From Amycolatopsis methanolica 239 (GTDB lineage: Bacteria > Actinomycetota > Actinomycetes > Mycobacteriales > Pseudonocardiaceae): a stretch of 64,000 nucleotides of DNA. Location of the stretch: contig NZ_CP009110.1 of NCBI RefSeq assembly GCF_000739085.1, positions 4,030,001 to 4,094,000 of the forward strand, in the 5' to 3' direction. The notes beneath the pieces were generated by a model. That model saw only the letters and a program-made list of their open reading frames with translations. It was not told where the DNA came from and ran no database searches. Positions 44,665 through 53,747 of this stretch are shown piece by piece; within the stretch, counting starts at the first letter, position 1; each line of letters opens with the position of its first letter. The position numbers were made by a program, and so were the translations under genes.

Positions 44665-45158
44665 TTCGTCGCTTCCTTCTCGGTGTCACGGCGGCGGGCC
44701 GCGGTCGCCGCGATGGCGTCCACAATGGTCTGGTAACCGGTGCAACGGCACAGGTTCGCCGAGACCGCTTCGCGGATCTCGTCGCGGTCCGCGTCGGGCT
44801 GCTGGGCGAGGAATCCCTCGGCGAGCATCAGGAATCCCGGTGTGCAGAAGCCGCATTGCAGACCGTGGTGCTCGCGGAAGGCCTGCTGCAGGTCGGCGAG
44901 CTCGCCGTCCCGGCCGAGCGATTCGACGGTGCGGATGTCGGCGTCTTCGGCCTGCACGGCGAACACGAGGCACGCGCGCACGGGTTCGCCGTCCACGAGG
45001 ACGGTGCAGGCTCCGCAGACACCGTGCTCGCAGCCCGCGTGCGCTCCGGTGAGGCCGAGGTCGTGGCGCAGCACGTCGAGCAGGGTCTTGCGCGGCTCGA
45101 CGACGGCTTCGTGCTCGCTGCCGTTGACGGTCAGGACGATCAGGTGGCGGTCGGTCAT
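44661..45158 (-). CDS. Mo hydroxylase 2Fe-2S subunit (nicotinate dehydrogenase small subunit)
   Basis: A 165-aa subunit with two [2Fe-2S] clusters. The plant-ferredoxin type is HAGCEHGVCGACTVLVDG plus ACLVFA (N-terminal domain). The helical type is LQCGFCTPGFLML and NLCRCTGYQTIV (C-terminal domain). It passes electrons from the molybdopterin site to the FAD subunit. ATG 45158 overlaps the large-subunit stop by 4 nt. Confidence 0.95.
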   Translation of the reverse strand: MTDRHLIVLTVNGSEHEAVVEPRKTLLDVLRHDLGLTGAHAGCEHGVCGACTVLVDGEPVRACLVFAVQAEDADIRTVESLGRDGELADLQQAFREHHGLQCGFCTPGFLMLAEGFLAQQPDADRDEIREAVSANLCRCTGYQTIVDAIAATAARRRDTEKEATK

Positions 45159-47557
45159 GCGGGCCTGCTCCGTTCCGGGTCGGCTGCCGCGTCGAGCGCG
45201 GCGAGCACGGTCTGCGGGTGCACCGGCGTGGTGTCGAGTTCGACCCCGGTGTGGCGCAGCGCGTCGTTGATCGCGTTGAGCACCGCGGCCGGCGCGCCGA
45301 TCGTGCCGCCCTCCCCGGCGCCCTTGGCCCCGTTCTCGGTAAAGGCACACGGCGTTTCCAGGTGGGACACGGTGATGTCGGGGATCTCGGTGGCGGTCGG
45401 CACCAGGTAGTCGATGAAGCTGGCGGCCGACGGTTCGCCGTTGTCGGCGTAGGTGACCTCCTCGAACAGCGCGCCCGCGATGCCCTGGGCGATCCCGCCG
45501 CGGCATTGCCCGTCGACGACCTGCGGGTGGATCACCACGCCGCAGTCCTCCACGCACGCGTAGCGCAGGATCGTGATGCCGCCGGTGCCCGGGTCGGCTT
45601 CCACGACCACGGCGTGGGTGGCGTTGGAGAAGGTGCCGTCGCCGGGCACGTCGAAGCTCGCGGTGGCCGTGAGCGTCGGCTCGACGTCCTTGGGCAGCAG
45701 GTTGCTGCGCAGGTAGGCGACGTCGGCGATCTCCTCGAACGACGCGCGCCGGCCCGGATCGTCGATCTGCACGACTCCGCCCTCGCCGTCGAGACGGACG
45801 TTGTCCGGCTGGGTGTCGAGCAGGTGCGCCGCGATCCGGCACAGCAGCTCACCCAGCCGCGTGGCCGCCAGCGCCACGGCCGAACCGCCGATGGTCACCG
45901 ACCGCGACGCGAAGGTCCCCCACCCGTAGGCGATGCGCTCGGTGTCGCCCTGGCGCAGCTTCACCTGGTCGATGTGCAGCCCCAGCCGGTCGGCGACGAT
46001 CTGCGCGAGCGTCGTCTCGTGGGACTGCCCGTGGTTCATGGTGCCACTGGTGACGACGACCGAGCCGGTGGTGTCCATCCGGATCTCCGAGATGTCGAAC
46101 CCGGGCACCACGGCCATCTTGCGTTTGGCGAAGGCGCCCGACCCGTACCCGGTCCGCTCGGAGAAACAGCAGAACCCGATGCCGATGTGCCTGCCCTCGG
46201 CGGCCGCCTTGTCCCGGAACTCGTACCAGCCCTCGTCGCGCAGGGTGGCTTCGGCCAGGTCCAGGGATTCCCGGTAGGTGCCGGGGTCGTAGGTGACGGC
46301 GTTGACCCCGGTGTAGGGGAACTGGGTGATCAGGTTGCGGCGCCGGATCTCCAGCGGATCGATGCCGAGTTCGCGGGCGGCGCGCTCCATGACCCGTTCC
46401 ATCGCCATCACGTACTGCGGCCTGCTGACGCCGCGGTAGGGTGCGGTGGGCGCCTTGTTGCTGGTGATGGCGCGGGCCCGGACCCGGTAGGCGGGCACCT
46501 GGTACACGCCGGGCATCTCCGCCGAAGCCATCAGCGGTTCGATCCCGGCGGTGAACGGGTAGCAGGAGTAGGCGCCCATGTCGCACACGATGTCGACGTC
46601 CAGTGCGGTGATGCGCCCGTCGGCGTCGAACGCGGCGCGGGTGCGGTAGCGCTGTTCCCTGGCCAGGAACCCGGCCGTCAGCGCCTCGCGCCGGTCTTCG
46701 ATCCACTTGACCGGCCGGTTCAGGCGCCGGGCCGCGGCCGCGACCGCGATCTCCTCCCGGCCGACCACGCACTTCTGGCCGAACCCGCCGCCCATGTCCG
46801 GGACGGTGACGCGCACGGTCCGCTCGGGCACGCGCAGCGAGCGGGCGAGCGCGGTGCGCACCTGGTGCGGGACCTGGGTGCACATCTGCACGAGCAGCTG
46901 GTCGTCGTGGTCGTCCCAGGACGCGATCACCCCGCGCGTTTCGAGCGGGAGGGCGTTCTGCCGTCCGCTGCGGGTGACGACCTCGACCACGCACCCGGCG
47001 TCGGCGAACGCCTCGTCCACTCCCGGGGTGTCGAACATGGACACGTTCAGCAGCACGTTGCCGGGCGCTTCCTCGTGGACCAGGGGCGCGTCCTGAGCGA
47101 GCGCCGTGTCCTCGGAGACGATCGCGCCGAGCGGCTCGTAGTCCACCACGGCCAGTTCGGCGCCGTCCTCGGCGACGTAGGGGTCGCGGGCGACGACCAG
47201 CGCGACCGGTTCGCCGACGAACCGCACCTTCTCCTTGGCGAGAATCGGCATCGCGGTCGTCGCGAACTCCTCGGGCGGGCGGTCCAGCAGCGCGACGATG
47301 TCGCCGAGGTCGAGGTCGGCCGCCGTGTAGGCGGCGAAGACCCCGTCGACCGCCAGGGTGGCCGACAGGTCGATCCCGGTGATCCGGCCGTGCGCGATCG
47401 TCGAGCGGACGAAGCACGCGTGCAGCGTGCCGGGCAGCTGGATGTCGTCGACGAAGCGTCCCCGGCCGGTGAGCAGACGCGGGTCTTCCCGCCGGGGCAC
47501 CGAGGCGCCGACCCAGCGTCCGCCTCGCCCGTCGAACTCGGGAGCTGCGTCGCTCAT
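45155..47557 (-). CDS. Mo hydroxylase molybdopterin subunit (nicotinate 6-hydroxylase)
   Basis: An 800-aa xanthine-dehydrogenase-family large subunit. Features in order: WVGASVPRREDPRLLTGRG (N-terminus), VRVTVPDMGGGFGQKCV, APYRGVSRPQYVMAMERVME (active-site loop in the AYRG position), MNHGQSHETTLAQIVADRLG, QGDTERIAYGWGTFASRSVT, and GAKGAGEGGTIGAPAAVLNA with the catalytic glutamate. It should hydroxylate nicotinate at C6 with water as oxygen donor. The substrate is inferred from the downstream pathway genes. ATG 47557 overlaps the FAD-subunit stop by 4 nt. Confidence 0.9.
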   Translation of the reverse strand: MSDAAPEFDGRGGRWVGASVPRREDPRLLTGRGRFVDDIQLPGTLHACFVRSTIAHGRITGIDLSATLAVDGVFAAYTAADLDLGDIVALLDRPPEEFATTAMPILAKEKVRFVGEPVALVVARDPYVAEDGAELAVVDYEPLGAIVSEDTALAQDAPLVHEEAPGNVLLNVSMFDTPGVDEAFADAGCVVEVVTRSGRQNALPLETRGVIASWDDHDDQLLVQMCTQVPHQVRTALARSLRVPERTVRVTVPDMGGGFGQKCVVGREEIAVAAAARRLNRPVKWIEDRREALTAGFLAREQRYRTRAAFDADGRITALDVDIVCDMGAYSCYPFTAGIEPLMASAEMPGVYQVPAYRVRARAITSNKAPTAPYRGVSRPQYVMAMERVMERAARELGIDPLEIRRRNLITQFPYTGVNAVTYDPGTYRESLDLAEATLRDEGWYEFRDKAAAEGRHIGIGFCCFSERTGYGSGAFAKRKMAVVPGFDISEIRMDTTGSVVVTSGTMNHGQSHETTLAQIVADRLGLHIDQVKLRQGDTERIAYGWGTFASRSVTIGGSAVALAATRLGELLCRIAAHLLDTQPDNVRLDGEGGVVQIDDPGRRASFEEIADVAYLRSNLLPKDVEPTLTATASFDVPGDGTFSNATHAVVVEADPGTGGITILRYACVEDCGVVIHPQVVDGQCRGGIAQGIAGALFEEVTYADNGEPSAASFIDYLVPTATEIPDITVSHLETPCAFTENGAKGAGEGGTIGAPAAVLNAINDALRHTGVELDTTPVHPQTVLAALDAAADPERSRPA

Positions 47558-48417
47558 CGCGTCACTCCTTCCTGCCAGGCCTGGTGCAGGGCGCCGGCGA
47601 CGAGGGTCCGGGTGAGCCGGCGGCGGTAGGCGCTGCTGCCGGCGGCGTCATTGGGCGGGTCGACGGCGCCGGCCGCGGCGTCGGCGCACGCGGCGAACAG
47701 ATCCGGTCCGGGGTCGCCCGCGGCGAGGACGGCCTCGGCCTCCGGGACCCGGATGGGCGCGGGCGCCACCCCGCCGATCACCACCCGGCTGCCGTCGCCG
47801 TCCAGGCTGACCGCGACGTCGACGATGGCGAAGTCGCCGTGGCGGCGGGCGAATTCGGTCAGCGCCGCCCGCGGCGCCGGCCGCGTGAAGCGCACCGCCG
47901 TCACGACTTCGTCCGGTTCGACGGCGGTGGTGTAGAACCCGTGGAACATCTCCGCGGCCGGGATTTCCCGCCGCCCGCCCAGTCCCTCCGCGATGATCAC
48001 GGCGTCGAGCAGGAGGGCGAGCAGGCACCATTCGGCAGTGGCGTCGCCGTGCACGATGCTGCCCGCCACCGTGCCGCGGGAGCGGATCGGCAGGTGCCCG
48101 ACCCACCGCATGGCGCGGGACAGCACGTCGAAGCCCGGCCCCAGCTTCGCCACCTCGACCGCCCGGTGCGTGACCAGCGCGCCGATCTCCAGCTGCGCGC
48201 CTTCGCGCCGCAGCCCGGTCAGCGCCGGGTCCCGGCGCAACGGCCCCAGGTCGACCAGGGCCGTCGGCCGGGCGAGCCGGAAGTTCATCATCGGCACCAG
48301 GCTCTGCCCGCCGGCGATCAGCTTCGGCTCCTCCCCGGCCGCGGCGAGCTCGCGAAGCAGGCCGATGGCGTCGGGGACGTCGTGGGCCCGGTGGTAGGCG
48401 AACACGGCGGGCTTCAC
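47554..48417 (-). CDS. Mo hydroxylase FAD-binding subunit
   Basis: A 287-aa medium subunit of the CO-dehydrogenase type: FAYHRAHDVPDAIGLLREL, LIAGGQSLVPMMNFRLARP (FAD pyrophosphate loop), IRSRGTVAGSIVHGDATAEW (second FAD motif) and a CO_deh_flav C-terminal domain. It transfers electrons from the 2Fe-2S subunit to the acceptor. GTG 48417 has GAGGAGAGG upstream. It lies 19 bp after the transporter gene. Confidence 0.93.
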   Translation of the reverse strand: MKPAVFAYHRAHDVPDAIGLLRELAAAGEEPKLIAGGQSLVPMMNFRLARPTALVDLGPLRRDPALTGLRREGAQLEIGALVTHRAVEVAKLGPGFDVLSRAMRWVGHLPIRSRGTVAGSIVHGDATAEWCLLALLLDAVIIAEGLGGRREIPAAEMFHGFYTTAVEPDEVVTAVRFTRPAPRAALTEFARRHGDFAIVDVAVSLDGDGSRVVIGGVAPAPIRVPEAEAVLAAGDPGPDLFAACADAAAGAVDPPNDAAGSSAYRRRLTRTLVAGALHQAWQEGVTR

Positions 48418-48436
48418 AGTCTCAACCTCTCCTCGC

Positions 48437-49831
48437 TCACGGCACCTGCGTGGTTGTCGCGGGCGCCATGGGTTTCACCGGCTCCGCGATCCGGTCGAGC
48501 TCGCGACCACGGGTTTCCGGCGCCCCCAGCATCATGAACACGACCGCGGCCACCACGAGCCCGCCCAGCACGGCGAACGTCAGCGGCAGGCCGAGCACCG
48601 GCCACAGGAGGCTGCCGAACACCAGCGGCGCGAAGCCGGTGACGGCCCGGCTCGACGACGACGCCCAGCCGAACCCGGAGGCACGCAGCTCGGTCGGGTA
48701 CAGCTCGGACACGTAGGCGTACATCACCGGGATGACCACCAGCGCCAGCATGCCGAACGCGCCGATCGCGATCACCGCGCCGGTGGGTGAGCCCAGCAGC
48801 AGCGAGAACACCACGAGCGAGAGCGCGGCGAGTGGCCCGGCGACGGCGACGATCCGTTTGCGGCCGACCTTCTCCACGAGCAGCACGGCCACCGCGACGC
48901 CGACGATGCCCAGCGCGTTCATCAGCGCGGTGGAGGCGAAGGCCGCGATCTCGCCGAACCCCTGGGCGCGCAGGATCGAGGGCATCCAGCTCAGGGCGGC
49001 GTAGTAGACCAGCATGACGCTGATGAACAACGACCAGGCGACCGCGGTGATCCGGGGGTTGAACGCCCACACCCGGCGCAGCTGGTCGAAGGCGGCGGTG
49101 ACCGCTCCCCCACGGGTGTCCTCCACCACGGCGGGCGGGATCGAGTACGGCTCAGCGGGCGCGCCCGTGCGGCGGACGAGCTCGTCGATGACCGCGCGGG
49201 CTTCCGCTTCCCGGCCCTTGCGTACCAGGTACAACGGCGATTCCGGGACTCCGCGCCGGATCCAGAACAACAGCAGCGCGGGCAGGATCATCAGCACCAG
49301 CATCCAGCGCCAGTTCCCGGACACCGGGACCAGCAACGTGGCCGTGACGGCGGCGAGGGTGGTGCCCACTGGCCACCAGCCGTCCATGGCCGAGAGCACC
49401 CGGCCACGGTGCCGCCGCGGGGAGAACTCGCTGACGATCGCGTAGTCCACCGGGACGCACCCGCCGAGACCCACCCCCGCCAGGAAGCGCAGGGCCAGGA
49501 AGACCTCCACGTTCGGCGAGAGCGCCCCGAGCACGGAAAACAGGGCGAACACCAGCAGCGTGACGCTGAACGCGCGTTTGCGGCCGATGCGGTCGGCCAC
49601 GGTCCCCCACACGACGGCGCCCACCGCCATGCCGATCAGGTTGGCGGTCGCCACCAGCCCCTTCTGCCCCGGCGACAACCCGAACTCGGCCCCGACCAGT
49701 GGGGTGAGGAACCCGTTCAACGCGACGTCCCACGCGTCGAACATGTAGCCCAGCCCACCGATGAGGAAGATCTTGCCCTGCACGCTCCAGCGCCAGGGCA
49801 GGTCCTGGACGATCTGATCTCCGGTACGCAT
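48437..49831 (-). CDS. MFS transporter, probable nicotinate uptake
   Basis: A 464-aa major facilitator of the aromatic acid/sugar porter type with 12 helices. GTVADRIGRKRAFSVT is the A-loop, and RFLAGVGLGGCVPVDYAIVS and VEKVGRKRIVAVAGPLA follow. It lies inside the nicotinate operon, between the monooxygenase and hydroxylase genes, as NicT does in Pseudomonas, so nicotinate or a hydroxylated derivative is the likely cargo. ATG 49831; spacing is 39 bp from the nicC stop. Confidence 0.87.
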   Translation of the reverse strand: MRTGDQIVQDLPWRWSVQGKIFLIGGLGYMFDAWDVALNGFLTPLVGAEFGLSPGQKGLVATANLIGMAVGAVVWGTVADRIGRKRAFSVTLLVFALFSVLGALSPNVEVFLALRFLAGVGLGGCVPVDYAIVSEFSPRRHRGRVLSAMDGWWPVGTTLAAVTATLLVPVSGNWRWMLVLMILPALLLFWIRRGVPESPLYLVRKGREAEARAVIDELVRRTGAPAEPYSIPPAVVEDTRGGAVTAAFDQLRRVWAFNPRITAVAWSLFISVMLVYYAALSWMPSILRAQGFGEIAAFASTALMNALGIVGVAVAVLLVEKVGRKRIVAVAGPLAALSLVVFSLLLGSPTGAVIAIGAFGMLALVVIPVMYAYVSELYPTELRASGFGWASSSSRAVTGFAPLVFGSLLWPVLGLPLTFAVLGGLVVAAVVFMMLGAPETRGRELDRIAEPVKPMAPATTTQVP

Positions 49832-49870
49832 GAATCGCTCCGTTGCGATTGTCGGCCAGTTCCGCGCGCC

Positions 49871-51142
49871 TCAGCGCGCGAACTGGTAGTTGATGGACTC
49901 GGTGTCGGGATCGGTGAGCGGGCTGCCGTTCCACAGCCAGTCGTAGGACACGTCGGACTCGCCGTCGAACCGGCGCAGCTTCTCGTCGCGTTCGCGCTGC
50001 TCGGGTCCGTCGGGGAGGTGGTAGAAGCTCATGTTCTGCAGGGAGGCGTCCTGGACCATCCCCGCGTGCTTGGCGCGCCGGTCGACGTAGCGGATCAGGG
50101 CGCCGTCGATCCCGTCGCGGGTGACGCGGCCCAGCTCTTCGGCGAGCACCGCGGCGTCCTCCATCGCCTGGGAGGCGCCCTGTGCCTGGTAGGGCAGCAT
50201 GGCGTGGCAGGCGTCGCCGAGCAGGGCGACCCGCCCGTCCACCCACACCGGGTCGCGCCGGCGCCGGTACATGGCCCACACCGACACGTCCTCGTCCTTG
50301 GCCTTCGACAACACGGTCGGCACCCGGTCGTCCCAGTCCTGGTACTCCGCCGCGAGCTCGGCGGCGGTCGCCGGACCGCTCCACTTCCGTTCGATCGTCT
50401 CACTGCACGGCACGATCGCGACCACGTTGAGGTACTGGCCGCCGCGGATCATGTAGTGCACGAGGTGCTTGTCCGGGCCGTACCAGATGGTCGAGTGGTA
50501 GCGGTCGACGAGGAACCGGGTGGCCGGGTCCTGGGCCACCAGGTCGCCGGGGATCAGGGCGCGGTAGGCCATCTCGCCGGAGAACACCAGGGTGTCGTCG
50601 AACCCGGCGAGGTCGCGGACGGCGGAGCGGATGCCGTCGGCGCCGATCACCACGTCGCCGGTGAAGCGGCGGCCGTCGGCGGTGATCACGACCGGGCGTT
50701 CCGGCTGGGCGCGGTCGAGCTCGACGACCCGCGCGCCGGTCGCGACCTGCACCACCGGGCCGTGGCCGTCCGGGTCGACGCACGCGTCCAGCAGCACGCC
50801 GTGCAGGTCGGCCCGGTGGTAGTGCCAGTACGGGGCGCCGTAGGTGTCGATGACCCGCTGTCCCAGCGGCAGCTGGGCGATGATGCTGCCGTCGGCCCAC
50901 CGGCGGCGGACCTGGTCCTGCGGCTCGGTGCGCACCCGCTCCAGCTGGGGACGCAACCCCAGGCCGATGAGGATGCGGCTGGCGTTGGGCGCGGTCTGGA
51001 TTCCCGCGCCGATCTCGCCGAGTTGCGGCGCCGCTTCGACCACGGTGACCCGCAGTCCGCGTTGCCGCAGCGACAACGCCGCGCACAGGCCACCCAGGCC
51101 ACCGCCGACGACCACGACTTCGAACGACTGGCTCGCGCTCAT
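49871..51142 (-). CDS. nicC: 6-hydroxynicotinate 3-monooxygenase (FAD)
   Basis: A 423-aa class A flavoprotein hydroxylase: GxGxxG in VVVVGGGLGGLCAALSL, GAGIQTAPNASRILIGLGL, the DG motif in VVIGADGIRSAVRD and GDACHAMLPYQAQGASQAME for FAD. NicC adds a hydroxyl while removing the carboxyl of 6-hydroxynicotinate, giving 2,5-dihydroxypyridine. The general family also includes salicylate hydroxylase. The assignment rests on the adjacent NicX and NicE. ATG 51142 overlaps the isomerase stop by 4 nt. Confidence 0.87.
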   Translation of the reverse strand: MSASQSFEVVVVGGGLGGLCAALSLRQRGLRVTVVEAAPQLGEIGAGIQTAPNASRILIGLGLRPQLERVRTEPQDQVRRRWADGSIIAQLPLGQRVIDTYGAPYWHYHRADLHGVLLDACVDPDGHGPVVQVATGARVVELDRAQPERPVVITADGRRFTGDVVIGADGIRSAVRDLAGFDDTLVFSGEMAYRALIPGDLVAQDPATRFLVDRYHSTIWYGPDKHLVHYMIRGGQYLNVVAIVPCSETIERKWSGPATAAELAAEYQDWDDRVPTVLSKAKDEDVSVWAMYRRRRDPVWVDGRVALLGDACHAMLPYQAQGASQAMEDAAVLAEELGRVTRDGIDGALIRYVDRRAKHAGMVQDASLQNMSFYHLPDGPEQRERDEKLRRFDGESDVSYDWLWNGSPLTDPDTESINYQFAR

Positions 51143-51912
51143 GCCGGCCTCCTCGTCTCGTCGCTCGTGCCCGCGAGCAGCCGCCCGGCGCCGGGCACGC
51201 GCGGCTCCAGCCCGAGTTCGGTCAGGATCTGGTACGTGGTCGCGGTGGCCGCCGACAGGACCGGGATCCCGATCTCGTCCTCGACGGGCTGGATCGACGG
51301 CAGCGACGGCATCTGCACGCACGCCGACAGCACCAGCGCGTCCACTCCGGACAGATCGAGCTTGCGGTAGTGCTCGCGCAGGTCGGCCGGGTCCAGCCGC
51401 GCGACGGCGAGATTGTCCGGCACCTCCAGCGACAGCGCGTCCACCACCTCGACCCCGGCGTCCTCGAGGTAGTCGGCCACCGCCTTCGTGAGCGGCTTCA
51501 GGTAGGGCGTGATGATCGAGATCTTGCGCGCGCCGAGCGCGGCGATGCCGGACAGCAGCGCACCCGCGCTGGACACCACCGGCGCGGCGCAGCCCTCGGC
51601 GCGCAGGACGCGGGTGATGTCGTCCTCGGCGGTGCAGTGGTAGCCGGGTCCCTGGGCCATGATCGCCACCAGGCAGGCGGTGGCGACCACGTCCGGGCGG
51701 GCGTCGGCGAGTTCGGCCGCCGCGCGCCCGGCCTGGGCGTTCATCGCGCGCAGCTGTTCGGGGTCGACGTGCTGCATCCGGGCGCGCGCGGAGTGGAAGA
51801 CGAACGCCTCCCCCGGCTCGGCCTCCTCGCGGGCGCGCAGCATCCGCGGCAGCTCGGTCTCCATGGTGAGGTTCGAGCTGGGGACGATCATCCCGATGTG
51901 GTGGTCGGTCAT
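51139..51912 (-). CDS. nicE: Maleate cis-trans isomerase
   Basis: A 257-aa Asp/Glu racemase-superfamily enzyme. IGMIVPSSNLTMETELPRML is the maleate isomerase signature start. Two catalytic cysteines are expected and are seen in ATACLVAIMAQGPGYHC (first) and VLSACVQMPSLPSI (second). It converts maleate to fumarate, the last step of the nicotinate route. ATG 51912 overlaps the nicX stop by 4 nt. Confidence 0.92.
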   Translation of the reverse strand: MTDHHIGMIVPSSNLTMETELPRMLRAREEAEPGEAFVFHSARARMQHVDPEQLRAMNAQAGRAAAELADARPDVVATACLVAIMAQGPGYHCTAEDDITRVLRAEGCAAPVVSSAGALLSGIAALGARKISIITPYLKPLTKAVADYLEDAGVEVVDALSLEVPDNLAVARLDPADLREHYRKLDLSGVDALVLSACVQMPSLPSIQPVEDEIGIPVLSAATATTYQILTELGLEPRVPGAGRLLAGTSDETRRPA

Positions 51913-52955
51913 CGCTTCTCCACCGGGCGCATTTCCTTGACGGTCAGCTCGCCGGCATCGACGATCAGCTCGTCGTCGAGGTAGAGCGAGTTGCCGCGCA
52001 TCGGGATGTCGAAGTGGCACGGCGTGTCGTTGGGGCCGCCGAGCTCGTTGTTGGGGCCGATGGAGAACATCACGTTGCCGTAGAAGCTGCGCAGCTCCAT
52101 GCCCATGCCGCCGGGGAACTGGGTCAGGCCGTGCCAGTGCGCGCGTTCGTCCAGGCCCCAGCCCACGTGGCTCATCCCGTACCCGCGGGGGTCGTGGAAG
52201 CTTTCGATGTAGGAGCGCAGCAGGTCGGCGTCCAAACCGGACGATCCGGCGCCGCCGCGGATGTCCCGGATGAAGCCCTCCTCGATGGTGATCTCCACCG
52301 GGGTCTGCACGTAGGTGTTGAACGGCAGCAGCACGTCGCCGGGCGAGAGCACGATCTTGCCGTCGACGCCGTCGTCGGCGCCGCCGGTGAACACGAACGC
52401 GGCGGGCCAGTGGTCCCATCGGCCGGGGGTGTCGGTGTAGCCGTACTCGGACACGGTCGGGTACATGCCGAGCCGGTAGGTGACGTCGGTGCCTGCCGGG
52501 CTGGTGATCCGCATGGTGCTCGCCTTGGCGAGCAGCTCGGCGCCGATCTCCACCCGTTCGCGGAGTTCCTTGGTGGGCATGAGCCGGGCGAGCAGCTCGG
52601 GCGGCTCGACGGCGGTGAGGATGCGGGTGCCTGCTTCCTGGATCGCGAACTGTTCCTTGCTGAACAGCAGGAACGTGCAGTCGACGACCATGTCCACGTC
52701 CTTGAGCGCCTCGACCGCGCGGGGGATGTTCCCGAGCCCAGAGTCACCCACGGCCCAGGCGCCGGACGCGCTGGCCGGCGAGGGCAGTCGCATGTGGTAG
52801 GTCGCGGCGCCCAGCTGCTGGGCGGCCCACAGGAAGGCGTCGGCGTACTCCGCTCGCTCGCCGCCGCGGGTCAGCACGACCACGGTCTCGCCCTCGTGCA
52901 CGCCCGAGAACGTCAGCTGGCGCAAGCAGATGTCGTTGAACAGGTTCTGGTCCAT
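51909..52955 (-). CDS. nicX: 2,5-dihydroxypyridine 5,6-dioxygenase
   Basis: A 348-aa non-haem Fe(II) ring-cleaving dioxygenase related to M29 aminopeptidases. The metal ligands fit H263 (GMSHVGWG), H314 and D316 (CHFDIPM), matching the His, His, Asp triad known for Pseudomonas NicX with nearly the same spacing. It opens 2,5-dihydroxypyridine to N-formylmaleamate. First gene of the operon. ATG 52955 follows GGAGGTGG at 6 nt, and upstream in-frame starts are not needed. The divergent MarR gene and a palindrome in the gap suggest repression lifted by a pathway intermediate. Confidence 0.93.
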   Translation of the reverse strand: MDQNLFNDICLRQLTFSGVHEGETVVVLTRGGERAEYADAFLWAAQQLGAATYHMRLPSPASASGAWAVGDSGLGNIPRAVEALKDVDMVVDCTFLLFSKEQFAIQEAGTRILTAVEPPELLARLMPTKELRERVEIGAELLAKASTMRITSPAGTDVTYRLGMYPTVSEYGYTDTPGRWDHWPAAFVFTGGADDGVDGKIVLSPGDVLLPFNTYVQTPVEITIEEGFIRDIRGGAGSSGLDADLLRSYIESFHDPRGYGMSHVGWGLDERAHWHGLTQFPGGMGMELRSFYGNVMFSIGPNNELGGPNDTPCHFDIPMRGNSLYLDDELIVDAGELTVKEMRPVEKR

Positions 52956-53097
52956 CGTTGACCACCTCCGCCTATAATCCGAACACGTATTATCCGGATA
53001 CGCAAGAGTTTGGGCGGGGCAGTCACGGCGACGCGATCGTCCGGACACGTAGGATCACGGGAAGTCGCGAGCCTGGAGTCATGCTGGGAGGGTCTTG
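52956..53097. promoter_or_regulatory. Divergent nic promoter/operator region
   Basis: A 142-bp gap between nicX and the MarR gene. It holds CGTAT-TATCCGG-ATACG (52986-53002), whose 10-bp core TATCCGGATA (52991-53000) is perfectly palindromic, and nearby TATAATCCG (52973-52981) repeats one half. The sites overlap where a -10 element for nicX is expected (TAATAC on the minus strand). This is a good candidate operator for the MarR protein. No experimental consensus was consulted. Confidence 0.55.
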
Positions 53098-53601
53098 ATG
53101 GGTGAGCCAGTGCGGGCAGGCCGACGCGGCCGGGGAGCCCCGGCCGTCACACCGGCGCCGCCCCCGGATCTCCTGGCCGCCCCCGGCTACGGCGCCCGCC
53201 GCATGTACCAGGCCTACCTCGCCGCGTGGAACCGCCACGTGGACCCGGTGCTGACCGGTCCGCAGTTCGCGGTCCTCTCCGCCGTGCGCGCCTACCCCGG
53301 CAATGACCAGAGTTCCCTGGCCGGCGCGGTCGCCCTGGACACGTCCACGATGGCGGACCTGTGCCGCAGGCTCGAACAGCGCGGCCTCATCCGGCGGGTC
53401 GAGTCGCCGCGCGACGCGCGCCGCAAGCTCCTGTCGCTCACCGAGGAGGGCTCGGCGGTGCTCACTCAGGTGAACCGACGGGCGCGCCGCCTGGACAAGG
53501 CGCTGCTCGGCTCGGATTCGAGCGACGTCGACGTCGCGGGGCTGCTGAACACGCTCGGCGCGCGCTGGGAAGCCGTGGCGGCGCTCGACGAGCTGAACTG
53601 A
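53098..53601 (+). CDS. MarR-family regulator of the nicotinate operon
   Basis: A 167-aa MarR protein. After a basic, proline-rich extension comes the winged helix (LTGPQFAVLSAVRAYPGNDQ, then ALDTSTMADLCRRLEQRGLI and the wing RRVESPRDARRKLLSLTEEG), with dimerisation helices at both ends. It is divergent from nicX, the same layout as nicR in Pseudomonas, so it probably represses the operon until an intermediate such as 6-hydroxynicotinate appears. ATG 53098 follows GGGAGGG; a TTG one codon earlier is possible. Confidence 0.9.
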   Translation: MGEPVRAGRRGRGAPAVTPAPPPDLLAAPGYGARRMYQAYLAAWNRHVDPVLTGPQFAVLSAVRAYPGNDQSSLAGAVALDTSTMADLCRRLEQRGLIRRVESPRDARRKLLSLTEEGSAVLTQVNRRARRLDKALLGSDSSDVDVAGLLNTLGARWEAVAALDELN

Positions 53602-53747
53602 CGACGGCTCGCTCGATGTGCGCACCGGGAGGTTGCGCGGCACGGCGGCATTCCCGGTCCCGGATCGGCGGCGGCCTGGCGGAGCCGCCGGGCGGCGGTC
53701 ACCGTCGCGCCGATTTCGTTTGAAACCGCGGTCGCGCCGCGGGCAGG

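Noticed and set aside
45218-47629. An 803-codon open frame on the plus strand opposite the Mo hydroxylase gene
   Set aside because: It is the GC-rich mirror of a clearly recognisable 800-aa gene. It is full of low-complexity Arg/Gly/Asp/Val, has no family motif and follows the codon phase of the real gene.
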